Shown piece by piece: positions 35,399-43,326 of a DNA stretch of 64,000 nt. Position numbers and translations under genes: made by a program. Under the pieces are notes generated by a model. The model saw nothing but the letters and a program-made list of their open reading frames with translations, was not told the origin of the DNA and did not search any database. This stretch comes from DATEPR01 sp036273855 (GTDB taxonomy: Bacteria > Actinomycetota > Actinomycetes > Mycobacteriales > Pseudonocardiaceae): assembly GCA_036273855.1 (NCBI GenBank), contig DASUGU010000042.1:62001-126000 (forward strand), in the 5' to 3' direction. Numbering within the stretch: position 1 is the first letter of the stretch; each line of letters begins with the position of its first letter.

Positions 35399-35980
35399 TC
35401 AGTCGACGAGTTCGTGCAGGACGATCAACCCGCCGTGGGCCGGCTGGTCCAGACGCTGGTCGTCACTGGCGAGGTACTCGTTGAGGATGGCGAAGATGCG
35501 ACGGTCCAGTTCGGCCGCCTGCTCCATGGACAGATGCAGGGCGAACCGGGCGAACGTGCGCACAGCGCCCGGACCGGCCGCCCGCAGCTCCTCCTGGAAG
35601 GCGTCGACGGGGGCGAACGCGGCCTCGGCGTCGACGTCCGGTGAGTCCTCCAGCCACCACGACCGGGCCGCGGACCGGTAGGGCTTCTCCAGCGCGCCGC
35701 TGTCCCCGGTACGGACCGGCGCCTGCTCCAGCAGGCCCGCCTCGACGAGCTGCCGCACGTGGTACAGCACGGTGCCCGGGTCCCTGCCCAGCCGGTCGGC
35801 GAGCTGCTTGTTGGTCAGCTCGTGCTGCCAGCACAACCGCAGGATGCGCAGCCGGACCGGATGGGCGAGCGCCTTCGCCTCGCGCATCGAGGTCTCCCTG
35901 CGGTCGCTCGGCCGGCGGCCGCGGGTCGATGACCGCTGGTCGCGGGTGCTGCGGGTCGGCGGGGTGGCCGGATCGTCCAT
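35399..35980 (-). CDS. ArsR-like winged-helix transcriptional regulator
   Basis: Helix-turn-helix protein of 193 residues: REAKALAHPVRLRILRLCWQHELTNKQLADRLGRDPGTVLYHVRQLVEAGLLEQ is a classic ArsR/HTH_20 DNA-binding domain (residues 33-90), followed by a helical segment that includes QEELRAAGPGAVRTFARFALHL. The first ~30 residues are a charged extension. ATG 35980 is probably the start, with a -10-like TAGGCT about 6 bases before it (possibly leaderless); ATG 35887 would remove the extension. It is divergent from the MFS exporter gene, with an inverted repeat between them. The 237 bases between this gene and the SGNH gene hold no gene I can support. Confidence 0.85.
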   Translation of the reverse strand: MDDPATPPTRSTRDQRSSTRGRRPSDRRETSMREAKALAHPVRLRILRLCWQHELTNKQLADRLGRDPGTVLYHVRQLVEAGLLEQAPVRTGDSGALEKPYRSAARSWWLEDSPDVDAEAAFAPVDAFQEELRAAGPGAVRTFARFALHLSMEQAAELDRRIFAILNEYLASDDQRLDQPAHGGLIVLHELVD

Positions 35981-35998
35981 TGCCCTAGCCTAGCCAAC

Positions 35999-36018
35999 CG
36001 ATGGAATTTTCTCCATCG
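35999..36018. promoter_or_regulatory. Inverted-repeat operator between HTH regulator and MFS exporter
   Basis: Perfect repeat CGATGGA-N6-TCCATCG. A further TCCAT follows at about 36030. It sits upstream of a -10-like GATACT (36025-36030) for the exporter gene. Likely bound by the divergent ArsR-like protein; this is inference from position. Confidence 0.7.
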
Positions 36019-36037
36019 ATGTGTGATACTCCATTGC

Positions 36038-37303
36038 GTGGTGAGCGGCCAGCCGAACGTGCGGGTCACGACCCCCGCCGGCCGGCGGGGTCTCGGCACC
36101 GTCTACTGGCGGTTCTGGACCACGGCCGGGCTGTCGAACCTCGCCGACGGCGTGCTGAAGATCGCCCTTCCGTTGGTGGCCATCGGTTTCACCCGTTCTC
36201 CCGTGCTGATCGGCGGCCTGGCGTTCACGTTCACGTTGCCGTGGCTGCTGTTCGCGCTGCCCTCGGGTGCGATCGTCGACCGGTTCGACCGGCGGCGGCT
36301 CATGCTGGGCGCGAATCTCGTCCGCACGGCGGTGCTGGCCGCCGTGGTGCTCGCGCTGCTGTTCCACCGTGGTTCCATCTGGGCGCTGTACGGTGTGGCG
36401 TTCTGCGCCGGCAGCGCCGAGACGATCTACGACAACGCAGCGCAATCCGTTGTGCCGCAAGTCGTTTCGTCCGACCAACTGGTCAGGGCGAACGGTCGGA
36501 TGTTCGGCGCGCAGTTGACGGCGAACGAACTGGCCGGGCCACCGCTGGCCGGTGTGCTGGTGGCCGCGAGTGCGGCTGTCGCGCTCGGCACGCCCGTCGC
36601 GCTGTGGGTGCTCGCCCTGGCGGTGCTGGTGTTCGTGCGCGGCAGCTTCCGGACCGAGCGCGACCCGGCGACCCGGGCGACGCTGCGGGCGGACATCGTC
36701 GAGGGCATCCGTTTTTTCCTGCACAACCGGCTGTTACGGGTGTTCGCGATTCTCGGCGGCGCGTTCAACATCGCCAGCAGCGCGACACAGGCCATTCTGG
36801 TGTTGTACGCGGTCGGTTCGACATCCGTTCTGGCTCTGAACGAACAGGGTTACAGCCTGCTGGTCGCCACGATCGCCGCGGGCAGCCTGGTCGGCTCGTT
36901 CCTCGCCGAACAGGTCACCCGAATACTCGGGCGGGCCCGCACGCTCACCCTGTCCTTTCTGGCCGGTGCGCTGCTGATCAGCCTGCCAGCCGTCACGACG
37001 AATCCCTATCTGATCGGTGCCGCGTTCTTCGTCGGCGGTATCGGGGTGGTCATCGCCAATGTCGTCGTGCTGTCCCTGCGCCAGCGGATCACGCCGCCAC
37101 AGATGCTGAGCAGGGTCAACAGCGGTACGTTGCTCATCACGTGGGGCACGAAACCGCTGGGTGCCGCCGCAGGCGCCGTTCTCGCCCAGTTGTTCGGACT
37201 TCGCGCCGTGTTCGTCATCATGGGCGTCGTGTCGTTCGCGGCCCTGGCCGGCATGACCAGGGTGACCGATCGCGCGATGGACGCGGCGGAACAAGCGAGA
37301 TAG
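36038..37303 (+). CDS. MFS exporter (EntS/MFS_3-like)
   Basis: Multi-pass transporter of about 421 residues with the profile of the enterobactin-exporter/MFS_3 group: TAGLSNLADGVLKIALPLVAI at the start, the loop PSGAIVDRFDRRRL, and NELAGPPLAGVL in the middle. A -10-like GATACT at 36025-36030 puts +1 near GTG 36038 (GTG 36041 is the next codon), suggesting a leaderless message. It contains a TTA leucine codon at 36734-36736, rare in high-GC actinomycetes and dependent on the bldA tRNA in Streptomyces. Its position at the edge of the peptide cluster makes it a candidate product exporter. Confidence 0.85.
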   Translation: MVSGQPNVRVTTPAGRRGLGTVYWRFWTTAGLSNLADGVLKIALPLVAIGFTRSPVLIGGLAFTFTLPWLLFALPSGAIVDRFDRRRLMLGANLVRTAVLAAVVLALLFHRGSIWALYGVAFCAGSAETIYDNAAQSVVPQVVSSDQLVRANGRMFGAQLTANELAGPPLAGVLVAASAAVALGTPVALWVLALAVLVFVRGSFRTERDPATRATLRADIVEGIRFFLHNRLLRVFAILGGAFNIASSATQAILVLYAVGSTSVLALNEQGYSLLVATIAAGSLVGSFLAEQVTRILGRARTLTLSFLAGALLISLPAVTTNPYLIGAAFFVGGIGVVIANVVVLSLRQRITPPQMLSRVNSGTLLITWGTKPLGAAAGAVLAQLFGLRAVFVIMGVVSFAALAGMTRVTDRAMDAAEQAR

Positions 37304-37373
37304 GTCAGTGATAGTTGCTGCGGATAGTCTCGTATCAGCGATCAGGAAATGAACCACAAGTCGGGGAGAGTAT

Positions 37374-37442
37374 ATGTTGGACATGTCGACGAAACTGTTG
37401 TCCGTGCACTGTGAGGACGGCAAGGACACGCCCTGGATCTGA
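37374..37442 (+). CDS. Possible 22-residue small ORF with strong RBS
   Basis: Opens at ATG 37374 with GGGGAGAG six bases before it and ends TGA 37442. The peptide begins MLDMSTKLLSV, has one cysteine and one histidine in the middle (VHCEDG) and ends GKDTPWI. It lies in the 161-bp gap between the MFS exporter and the convergent SARP gene. The composition (Ser/Thr/Cys, aromatic end) would suit a small precursor or signalling peptide, but no modifying enzyme specific to such peptides is visible next to it. It may be chance; the ribosome site is what makes it worth listing. Confidence 0.4.
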   Translation: MLDMSTKLLSVHCEDGKDTPWI

Positions 37443-37464
37443 CGTGCCGGGCCGCCAACCGGAT

Positions 37465-40356
37465 TCAGGCGCCCGCGGCGCTCTCGGACTGGACAGATTG
37501 TGTCGCGCCACCCGAACCACCCAGCCGAGCGAGTACCGTGGCCAATTCCGACCGGATCTGGTCGGCGGTCTGCCGATCACCCACCTCACGGGCGAGCGCC
37601 ATCGCCTCCCGCGCGCAGTATTCGGCGTTCGCCAACTGGCCCAGGGCGAGATGCATCCGGCCCAGGCCGCGCAGGACGTGCATCTGACCCATCCGGTCAC
37701 CGTCATCCCGCACCATCGCGAGAGCTCCGCGCAGCGTCTCACCGGCCGCGCGGAGCTCTCCGCGTGCCACGAGCGCCTCGCCCATCCGGTACATCGCCTG
37801 GGCCTCGGTGCGGCGGTGCCCGGCCAGCCCGGACAGCCGCAGCGCCTCCTCCAGTTGGGTCACCGCGGTGTCCACCCGCTCCAGGTCGAGGTCGATGCCG
37901 GCCAGGTTGACCAGCACGTGGGCCTCGCCGATGTGGTCGCCCAGCAACCGGAAGTCGGCCAGCGCCTGGCGGTAGCGCTGCTGCGCCTGGCGGAACTCGC
38001 CCTTGCGGTGGTGCATGGTGGCGATGTTGCGGGCGGCCAGCGCCCGGCCGCCCGCGTCGTCCAGCTCGATGAACGCGCGCAACGCCGGGATCAGCACGGC
38101 CTGGGCCTTGCCGGTCTGGCCCCGGGTCAGGTACAGCGAACCGAGCGAACACAGCATGGCGGCCTCCGCCCTGCGGTTGCCGGCCCGGCGGGCGGCGGCC
38201 AGCGCCTCGAGGTGGGTCTCCTCCCACTCGCCGACGTAGCTGCGGGCCTCGAACAGCGTCACCAGCGTCATCGCCAGGTCCCAGCTCAGCTCGTCCAGGC
38301 CGGCGGCGGCGCTGTTGCGGACGGCGGCGAGCAGGTTGGCCCGCTCCGCGTCCAGCCACTGCAACGGATCGGTGAGCTCGGCCAGCAGCGGATCCGACTC
38401 CCAGCGCGCCGCCGAGCCGTGCATGACGGTGAACTGCCCACCGTAGAGCCGTTCGTGGGCCTGCTCGGCCAGCCACAGCCAGCCGCCGCAGATCCGGGCC
38501 TGGGCGGCGCTGCGCAAGTCGGCCGGGTCGGCGGCGGCCTGCTCGGCGGCGAAGATCCGGACCAGATCGTGCACCCGGTAGCGGATCGGCGCGCCGGGGT
38601 CGTCGGCGACCACCCGGACCAGGTTCGCGTCGGTGAGGTTGTCCAGCAGCCGCATCGCGTCGGTCTGGTCGACGTCCAGCGCGGCCGCCGCCACCCAGCC
38701 GGGGATGCTGTCCGCGTCGAAATCGCACAGCGACCGCAGCAGCAGCTGCTCCTGGGGCAGTAACCCGTTGTAGGTCAACGAGATCGTGGTGCGCACGCCG
38801 AGATCGCGGTGGGCCAGCTCGTCCAACCGTCCGCTCTCGTCGGCGAGCAGTCTGGTCATGTGCTTGAGAGTCCAGTGTGGACGGGACGACAGGCGGGAGC
38901 CGATGATGCGCAACGCCAGCGGGAGGCCGTCCACCAGCCTGGTCAGCTCGCCGACCTGGTCCCGCTCGGCGGACACCCTGGCCGGCCCGATGATCTTGGC
39001 GAGCAGGTCGGCCGCCTGGTCCTCGCCGAACGCACTGACGTCGATGTGGTGCGCGCCCGCCAGTCCGGTCAGCCGGTGCCGGCTGGTGATCAGCACGGCG
39101 CAGCTCGGGCTGCCCGGCAGCAGCGGCCGCACCTGCGCCTCACTGCTGGCATCCTCCAGCACCACCAGCACGTGCCGGTCGGCCAGCAGACTCCGGTACA
39201 GCTCGGCGCGCTCCACGTCGTCGTCGGGCAGCGAACCGCCGCGCACGCCGAAGCTCTGCAGGAACCGGCTGAGCACCTCACCCGGCCTGCGGGGCCGCGT
39301 GCTCGGACCGCTCAGGTTCGCGTACAGCTGACCGTCGGCGAAACACCGGCCGGCCACCATGTGCGCGACGTGCACGACCAGCGCGCTCTTGCCGACGCCA
39401 CCGAGCCCGGACGCCACCACCACCGGCACGGCCGTGCCGGGCCGGGCGTCCAGCGTCGTGTTGAGCAGGCCGGACACCTCGTCGATGAGCTCGTCCCGGC
39501 CGACGAAGTCGGCGGTGTCGGTGGGCAACTGGCGCACCGGGGCCAGCGTGGCCCGGACCGGTTCGGCCACCTGGAGTTCCGCGTCGTCGGACAGGATCAG
39601 CGCCTCCATCCGGCGCAACTCCTCGCCCGGTTCCAGGCCGAGCTGGTCGATCAGCTCCTGCCGGCCCCTGCGGTAGGTCTCCAGTGCCTCGGCCTGCCGG
39701 CCGGACCGGTGCAGCGCCAGCATCAACTGCGCGCGGCTGCGTTCCCGCAACGGGTGGGCCGCCACCCGTTCGGCCAGTTCGCTGATCATCTCGCGGTGCC
39801 GGCCCAGCCGCAGTTCCCACTCCGCGCAGATGTCCTGTGCCACCAGGCGGTCCTCGTCCAGCCGGGTGGCCTGCGTCTCGATCAGCGGGCTGGACACACC
39901 GCTCAACGCCGGACCGCGCCACAGGTCCAGTGCCCGCCGCTGGATCACCACGGCCTCGGCGAGCTGGCCGCGGTCGGCCATCCGAGTCGCGGCGGAACAC
40001 ATCCGCTCGAACCGGCGCATGTCCAGCTGATCCGGTTCCAGCCGCATGAAGTAGCCGGTCGGCTCGGTGACGACCAGCTCGCCGGGCGCGAACTCGCGCA
40101 GCGTGCCACGGATCGCGGTCATGCAGATGTACACCTGGCTGCGCGCGGTGGCCGGCGGGCGTTCCCCCCAGACCGCGTCGATCAGGGTGTCGACCGGGAC
40201 GACTCGGTTGGCGGACAGCAACAGCGCGGCCAGGATGACCCGCTGCCGGTGCGAACTGAGTTGTTTGCGGTTGTCTCCGTGCACGATGGAGATCGGACCG
40301 AGTAGCTCGAAGTAGATGGGACCCGCGTTGACCCCCGAGTCGGCCGTGGAGCTCAT
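37465..40356 (-). CDS. AfsR/SARP-type pathway regulator with TTA codon
   Basis: Large transcriptional activator, 963 residues. Residues about 15-110 form the OmpR-like winged helix (FELLGPISIVHGDNRKQLSSHRQRVILAALLL, LIDAVWGERPPATARSQVYICMTAIR), 110-260 the bacterial transcriptional activation domain, 290-640 an NB-ARC ATPase (VVVASGLGGVGKSALVVHVAHM, LVVLEDAS) and 690-960 tetratricopeptide repeats. It has the architecture of AfsR and of many cluster-situated activators. Leu532 is encoded by TTA (38761-38763), so in a bldA-type background its expression would be developmentally timed. ATG 40356 was chosen over TTG 40368. It faces the PLP enzyme gene across a 250-bp gap; ACGATC occurs twice 10 bases apart there, a possible SARP site. 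Confidence 0.92.
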   Translation of the reverse strand: MSSTADSGVNAGPIYFELLGPISIVHGDNRKQLSSHRQRVILAALLLSANRVVPVDTLIDAVWGERPPATARSQVYICMTAIRGTLREFAPGELVVTEPTGYFMRLEPDQLDMRRFERMCSAATRMADRGQLAEAVVIQRRALDLWRGPALSGVSSPLIETQATRLDEDRLVAQDICAEWELRLGRHREMISELAERVAAHPLRERSRAQLMLALHRSGRQAEALETYRRGRQELIDQLGLEPGEELRRMEALILSDDAELQVAEPVRATLAPVRQLPTDTADFVGRDELIDEVSGLLNTTLDARPGTAVPVVVASGLGGVGKSALVVHVAHMVAGRCFADGQLYANLSGPSTRPRRPGEVLSRFLQSFGVRGGSLPDDDVERAELYRSLLADRHVLVVLEDASSEAQVRPLLPGSPSCAVLITSRHRLTGLAGAHHIDVSAFGEDQAADLLAKIIGPARVSAERDQVGELTRLVDGLPLALRIIGSRLSSRPHWTLKHMTRLLADESGRLDELAHRDLGVRTTISLTYNGLLPQEQLLLRSLCDFDADSIPGWVAAAALDVDQTDAMRLLDNLTDANLVRVVADDPGAPIRYRVHDLVRIFAAEQAAADPADLRSAAQARICGGWLWLAEQAHERLYGGQFTVMHGSAARWESDPLLAELTDPLQWLDAERANLLAAVRNSAAAGLDELSWDLAMTLVTLFEARSYVGEWEETHLEALAAARRAGNRRAEAAMLCSLGSLYLTRGQTGKAQAVLIPALRAFIELDDAGGRALAARNIATMHHRKGEFRQAQQRYRQALADFRLLGDHIGEAHVLVNLAGIDLDLERVDTAVTQLEEALRLSGLAGHRRTEAQAMYRMGEALVARGELRAAGETLRGALAMVRDDGDRMGQMHVLRGLGRMHLALGQLANAEYCAREAMALAREVGDRQTADQIRSELATVLARLGGSGGATQSVQSESAAGA

Positions 40357-40606
40357 CGAAACCCCCAATTATCTCAGTGGGGGCGGTGGCGACACAGCCC
40401 ATTTGGCAAAAACGTCGCGAACCACTTCATCGAGGCTAGCAGCACCGCCGCGAGCGTCGCAACGATCGGCCACGATCACTGTGAATGCGCGTGCATGCGT
40501 CGCTTCCCTTGCTCCATATGGACTCCGATGGCCCGAATACGTCTGCGAAAGAAGGACGATGGAGCCGAGACGGAGACTGGGTTCCTCCCGCGGCGGAAGG
40601 AGCCAG

Positions 40607-41656
40607 ATGCGGTACGACAACGTGATCGACGCGATCGGCCACACCCCATTGGTTCGGTTGAAATCACCCGATGCCGCCCAAGTCGACATATACGCGAAGC
40701 TCGAGCTCCAGAACATGTTCGCGATGAAGGACCGAGTGGCCAGGCAGATCATCCTGAGCGCGCGTGAATCAGGGGAACTGCGGCCGGGAGCGCCGATCGT
40801 GGAGAGCTCGTCGGGCACGATGGCGCTGGGTGTCGCGTTGGTGGGCACCACGCTGGGCCATCCGGTGCACATCGTGACCGACCCGAGGATCGACCGCATG
40901 ACGCTGGCCAAGCTGCGCTCGCTGGGCTGTGTCGTGGACGTCGTGCCGAAGATGACGGCACACGGCTGGCAGAGCGCGCGGCTGGAGCGGCTGGACCAGC
41001 TCATGACGGAGTTGGACGGCGCGTTCTGGCCCCGGCAGTACAGCAATCCGCAGAACCCGGCCGCCTACCGCACACTGGCCGACGAGTTGCTGGCCGACCT
41101 GGGTCGGATCGACGTGCTGGTGGGTTCGGTGGGCAGCGGCGGTTCGCTGTGCGGGACGGCCCGGGTGCTCCGGGACGCGCTGCCCGACCTGTGGGTCGTC
41201 GGTGTCGACTGTGTCGGCAGTGTGCTGTTCGACCAGCCCGACGAGCCACGGCGGTTGCAGAGCGGGCTGGGCAACAGCCTGGTGCCGCCGAACCTGGACC
41301 ACGAGCAGATCGACGAGGTGCACTGGCTCAACGACCGCGAGGCGTTCGCGGCCACCCGGCGGCTGGCCGGTGAGCAGCAGATCTTCGGTGGCAACACGTC
41401 CGGCTCGGTGTACCAGGTGCTCCGGTACGTCGGCGCGCGGCTGGCGCCCGGCGCGCGGGTCGTCGGCATCCTCGCCGACCGGGGCGACCGGTACGCCGAA
41501 ACCGTGTACGACGACGAACACTGGCAGCGGCACGGGCTGCACGAGCAGGCCGAACGCCCGACGCCGACCAGGGTCGAGTACGGCCGGCCGGTGTCGAACT
41601 GGTCGTACAGCGACCTGACCGAGATGCGGAGCGGACTGACATGTCAGAGCGCCTGA
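40607..41656 (+). CDS. Cysteine-synthase-like PLP enzyme for diamino-acid formation
   Basis: Fold-type II PLP enzyme of 349 residues related to cysteine synthase, SbnA and the beta-replacement enzymes of siderophore and peptide pathways. The PLP lysine is K41 in NMFAMKDRVA; SSSGTMALGVAL binds the substrate carboxylate and GSVGSGGSLCGTA the phosphate. Unlike house-keeping CysK it is isolated from cysteine genes and sits in the cluster with ATP-grasp, lyase and kinase genes. I infer it condenses an activated (phospho-)hydroxyamino acid with an amine donor such as aspartate. ATG 40607 has AAGGAG eight bases upstream. The stop lies inside the ATP-grasp gene. Confidence 0.88.
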   Translation: MRYDNVIDAIGHTPLVRLKSPDAAQVDIYAKLELQNMFAMKDRVARQIILSARESGELRPGAPIVESSSGTMALGVALVGTTLGHPVHIVTDPRIDRMTLAKLRSLGCVVDVVPKMTAHGWQSARLERLDQLMTELDGAFWPRQYSNPQNPAAYRTLADELLADLGRIDVLVGSVGSGGSLCGTARVLRDALPDLWVVGVDCVGSVLFDQPDEPRRLQSGLGNSLVPPNLDHEQIDEVHWLNDREAFAATRRLAGEQQIFGGNTSGSVYQVLRYVGARLAPGARVVGILADRGDRYAETVYDDEHWQRHGLHEQAERPTPTRVEYGRPVSNWSYSDLTEMRSGLTCQSA

Positions 41657-42867
41657 TCTTCGTCGAGTCCAACACCACGGGCACCGGCATTCTGGCATTG
41701 GCCACCGCGCAACGGCTCGGGCTGGAACCGCTGCTGCTGACCGGTTCCCCGGATCGCTACGTCGGCCTGGCCGACACCGGGGCCGAGGTGATGTACTGCG
41801 ATACCAACACATTCGACGCGCTGCTCGGCACCGTCGCGCGGCTGCCGGACACGGTCGTCGGCGTCACCACGACCAGCGAGTTCTACCTGGCGGCGAGCGC
41901 GGCCCTGGCCGGTCGGCTCGGCCTGCCGGGCAATCCGCCGGAGGCCGTGCGGCTGTGCCGGAACAAGGCCACCATGCGGGCGGTGCTGGACGAGGCGGGT
42001 GTCGACCAGCCGAGGTTCGTCGCGGTGCGCGACCACCAGCGGCTCACGTCGGCGTTGCGGCACGTCGGCCTGCCGTGCGTGGTGAAACCGGTGGACGAGT
42101 CGGGGTCGCAGGACGTGCGGCTGTGCCGGTTCGAGGCGCAGGTGCGGGCCCAGGTCCGGCGTGTGCTGGCGGCGCGGGTCAACGCGCGCGGGCAGCGGTC
42201 GGTGGGCGTCGCGCTGATCGAGGAGTACCTGGAGGCGCCCGAGTACAGCGTGGAGATGTTCCACACCGGCGGTGTCGCGCACTGCGTCGGCGTCACGGCC
42301 AAGCAGGTGACCGACGGCCCGTTCTTCGTGGAGTCCGGCCACCACTACCCCGCCGATCTCGACCCGGCGACGGCGTCGGTGCTGGTCTCGACGGTGACCA
42401 AGGCCCTGGAGGTCGTGGGCATCCGCGAGGGGCCGACGCACACCGAGGTGAAGCTGCTGCCGGAGCGGGCGGCGATCATCGAGATCAACGCGCGGCTGGC
42501 CGGCGGGATGATCCCGGAGCTGATCCGGATGGTCGACGGGGTGGACCTGGTGGCGCAGCAGATCCGGGCCTCGGTGGGCCTACCAGTGGAGTTGGCGCCG
42601 GTGCCCGGTGGTGACCGGTGTGTGGGAATCCGGTTCGTGACGGCGCACCGGGCCGGTCAGGTGCGCGAGGTGAGTGGCGTGGAGCGGGTCAGGACGATCC
42701 CGGCCGTGCGCGACGCGTTCGTCCGCATTGGACCGGGCGACCTGGTGACGCCGGCCGAGAACGCCTACCACCGCGTGGGCCACGTCATCGCGGCCGGCCT
42801 CGACCCGGCCGCCGTCGATGCCACGCTGGACAGCGCGCTGAACCAGATCCGCATCACGACCACCTGA
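41641..42867 (+). CDS. ATP-grasp ligase
   Basis: ATP-dependent carboxylate-amine ligase-type protein, 408 residues. The central ATP-grasp part shows CVVKPVDESGSQDV with the ATP-binding lysine, the adenine-binding EEYLEAPEYSVE, and the metal-binding EVKLLPERAAIIEINARLAGGMIPEL. It overlaps the PLP gene by 16 bp, so both are made together. ATP-grasp enzymes occur near SbnA-like and argininosuccinate-lyase-like genes in clusters for 2,3-diamino acids, but the exact reaction here is unclear; it could make an amide or phosphoryl-activate a carboxylate. A strong hairpin follows. Confidence 0.87.
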   Translation: MSERLIFVESNTTGTGILALATAQRLGLEPLLLTGSPDRYVGLADTGAEVMYCDTNTFDALLGTVARLPDTVVGVTTTSEFYLAASAALAGRLGLPGNPPEAVRLCRNKATMRAVLDEAGVDQPRFVAVRDHQRLTSALRHVGLPCVVKPVDESGSQDVRLCRFEAQVRAQVRRVLAARVNARGQRSVGVALIEEYLEAPEYSVEMFHTGGVAHCVGVTAKQVTDGPFFVESGHHYPADLDPATASVLVSTVTKALEVVGIREGPTHTEVKLLPERAAIIEINARLAGGMIPELIRMVDGVDLVAQQIRASVGLPVELAPVPGGDRCVGIRFVTAHRAGQVREVSGVERVRTIPAVRDAFVRIGPGDLVTPAENAYHRVGHVIAAGLDPAAVDATLDSALNQIRITTT

Positions 42868-42874
42868 CACACAC

Positions 42875-43258
42875 ACGACGAACCGGATGCCGGCTGCTGG
42901 GCCGGCATCCGGTTTTCGCATGCCGCGCCAGCCGATCGGGCAGAGCACGGGACGCGACTCCCCACCGATCCCGCGCACCGGCTCCCACGCTCCGAACCGC
43001 CCAACGACCGAGCCCATACGCCGACCCAGCCGCCCGAGCCGCCATCAGCCCGACCCGCCGCTCACGCGCGACGAACCGGATGCCGGCTGCTGGGCCAGCG
43101 TCCGGCTTTCGCGCGTCGGCCGGGCAGAACGCCGGACCCGGGGCGAGCGCGGCGATCCCCGCCGATGCGCACGGCGGCACCCGCGCCGCCGAGCCGACGT
43201 CCGACGACCGAGCCCCATTGGCCGGCCGAGCCGGCCCGGCCGAGCCGCCTTGGCAGCT
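42875..43258. repeat. Degenerate ~195-bp tandem direct repeat containing terminator hairpins
   Basis: The 459-bp gap between the ATP-grasp gene and the NRPS stop holds no gene. Two diverged copies of one segment fill most of it: about 42875-43066 and 43069-43258. Each begins CGACGAACCGGATGCCGGC, has a hairpin, then cgccg/ggcagagc-type spacers and ends near CAACGACCGAGCCC-like sequence and CCGAGCCGCC. The first copy's hairpin is perfect, the second (43074-43107) has decayed arms. A third hairpin with the same AACCGG edges lies at 43274-43305. Confidence 0.7.
42881..42914 (+). terminator. Strong hairpin terminator after the ATP-grasp gene
   Basis: Perfect 14-bp stem AACCGGATGCCGGC / GCCGGCATCCGGTT, 6-base loop, followed by TTCG. 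It starts 13 bases after the ATP-grasp stop. Confidence 0.85.
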
Positions 43259-43273
43259 GTCGCACCCGCGGCG

Positions 43274-43305
43274 AACCGGGTGGTCGGTTGCCCGACCACC
43301 CGGTT
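43274..43305 (-). terminator. Strong hairpin terminator after the large NRPS gene
   Basis: Perfect 14-bp stem AACCGGGTGGTCGG / CCGACCACCCGGTT with a 4-base loop, 21 bases beyond the NRPS stop codon. Its AACCGG boundaries echo the repeated hairpins to the left. Confidence 0.85.
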
Positions 43306-43326
43306 CGGTACCGGCCCGTCGGCCGG

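Noticed and set aside
42868..43326. CRISPR-like array
   Set aside because: Only two to three diverged repeats nearly 200 bp apart with hairpins; no short regular spacers and no cas genes.
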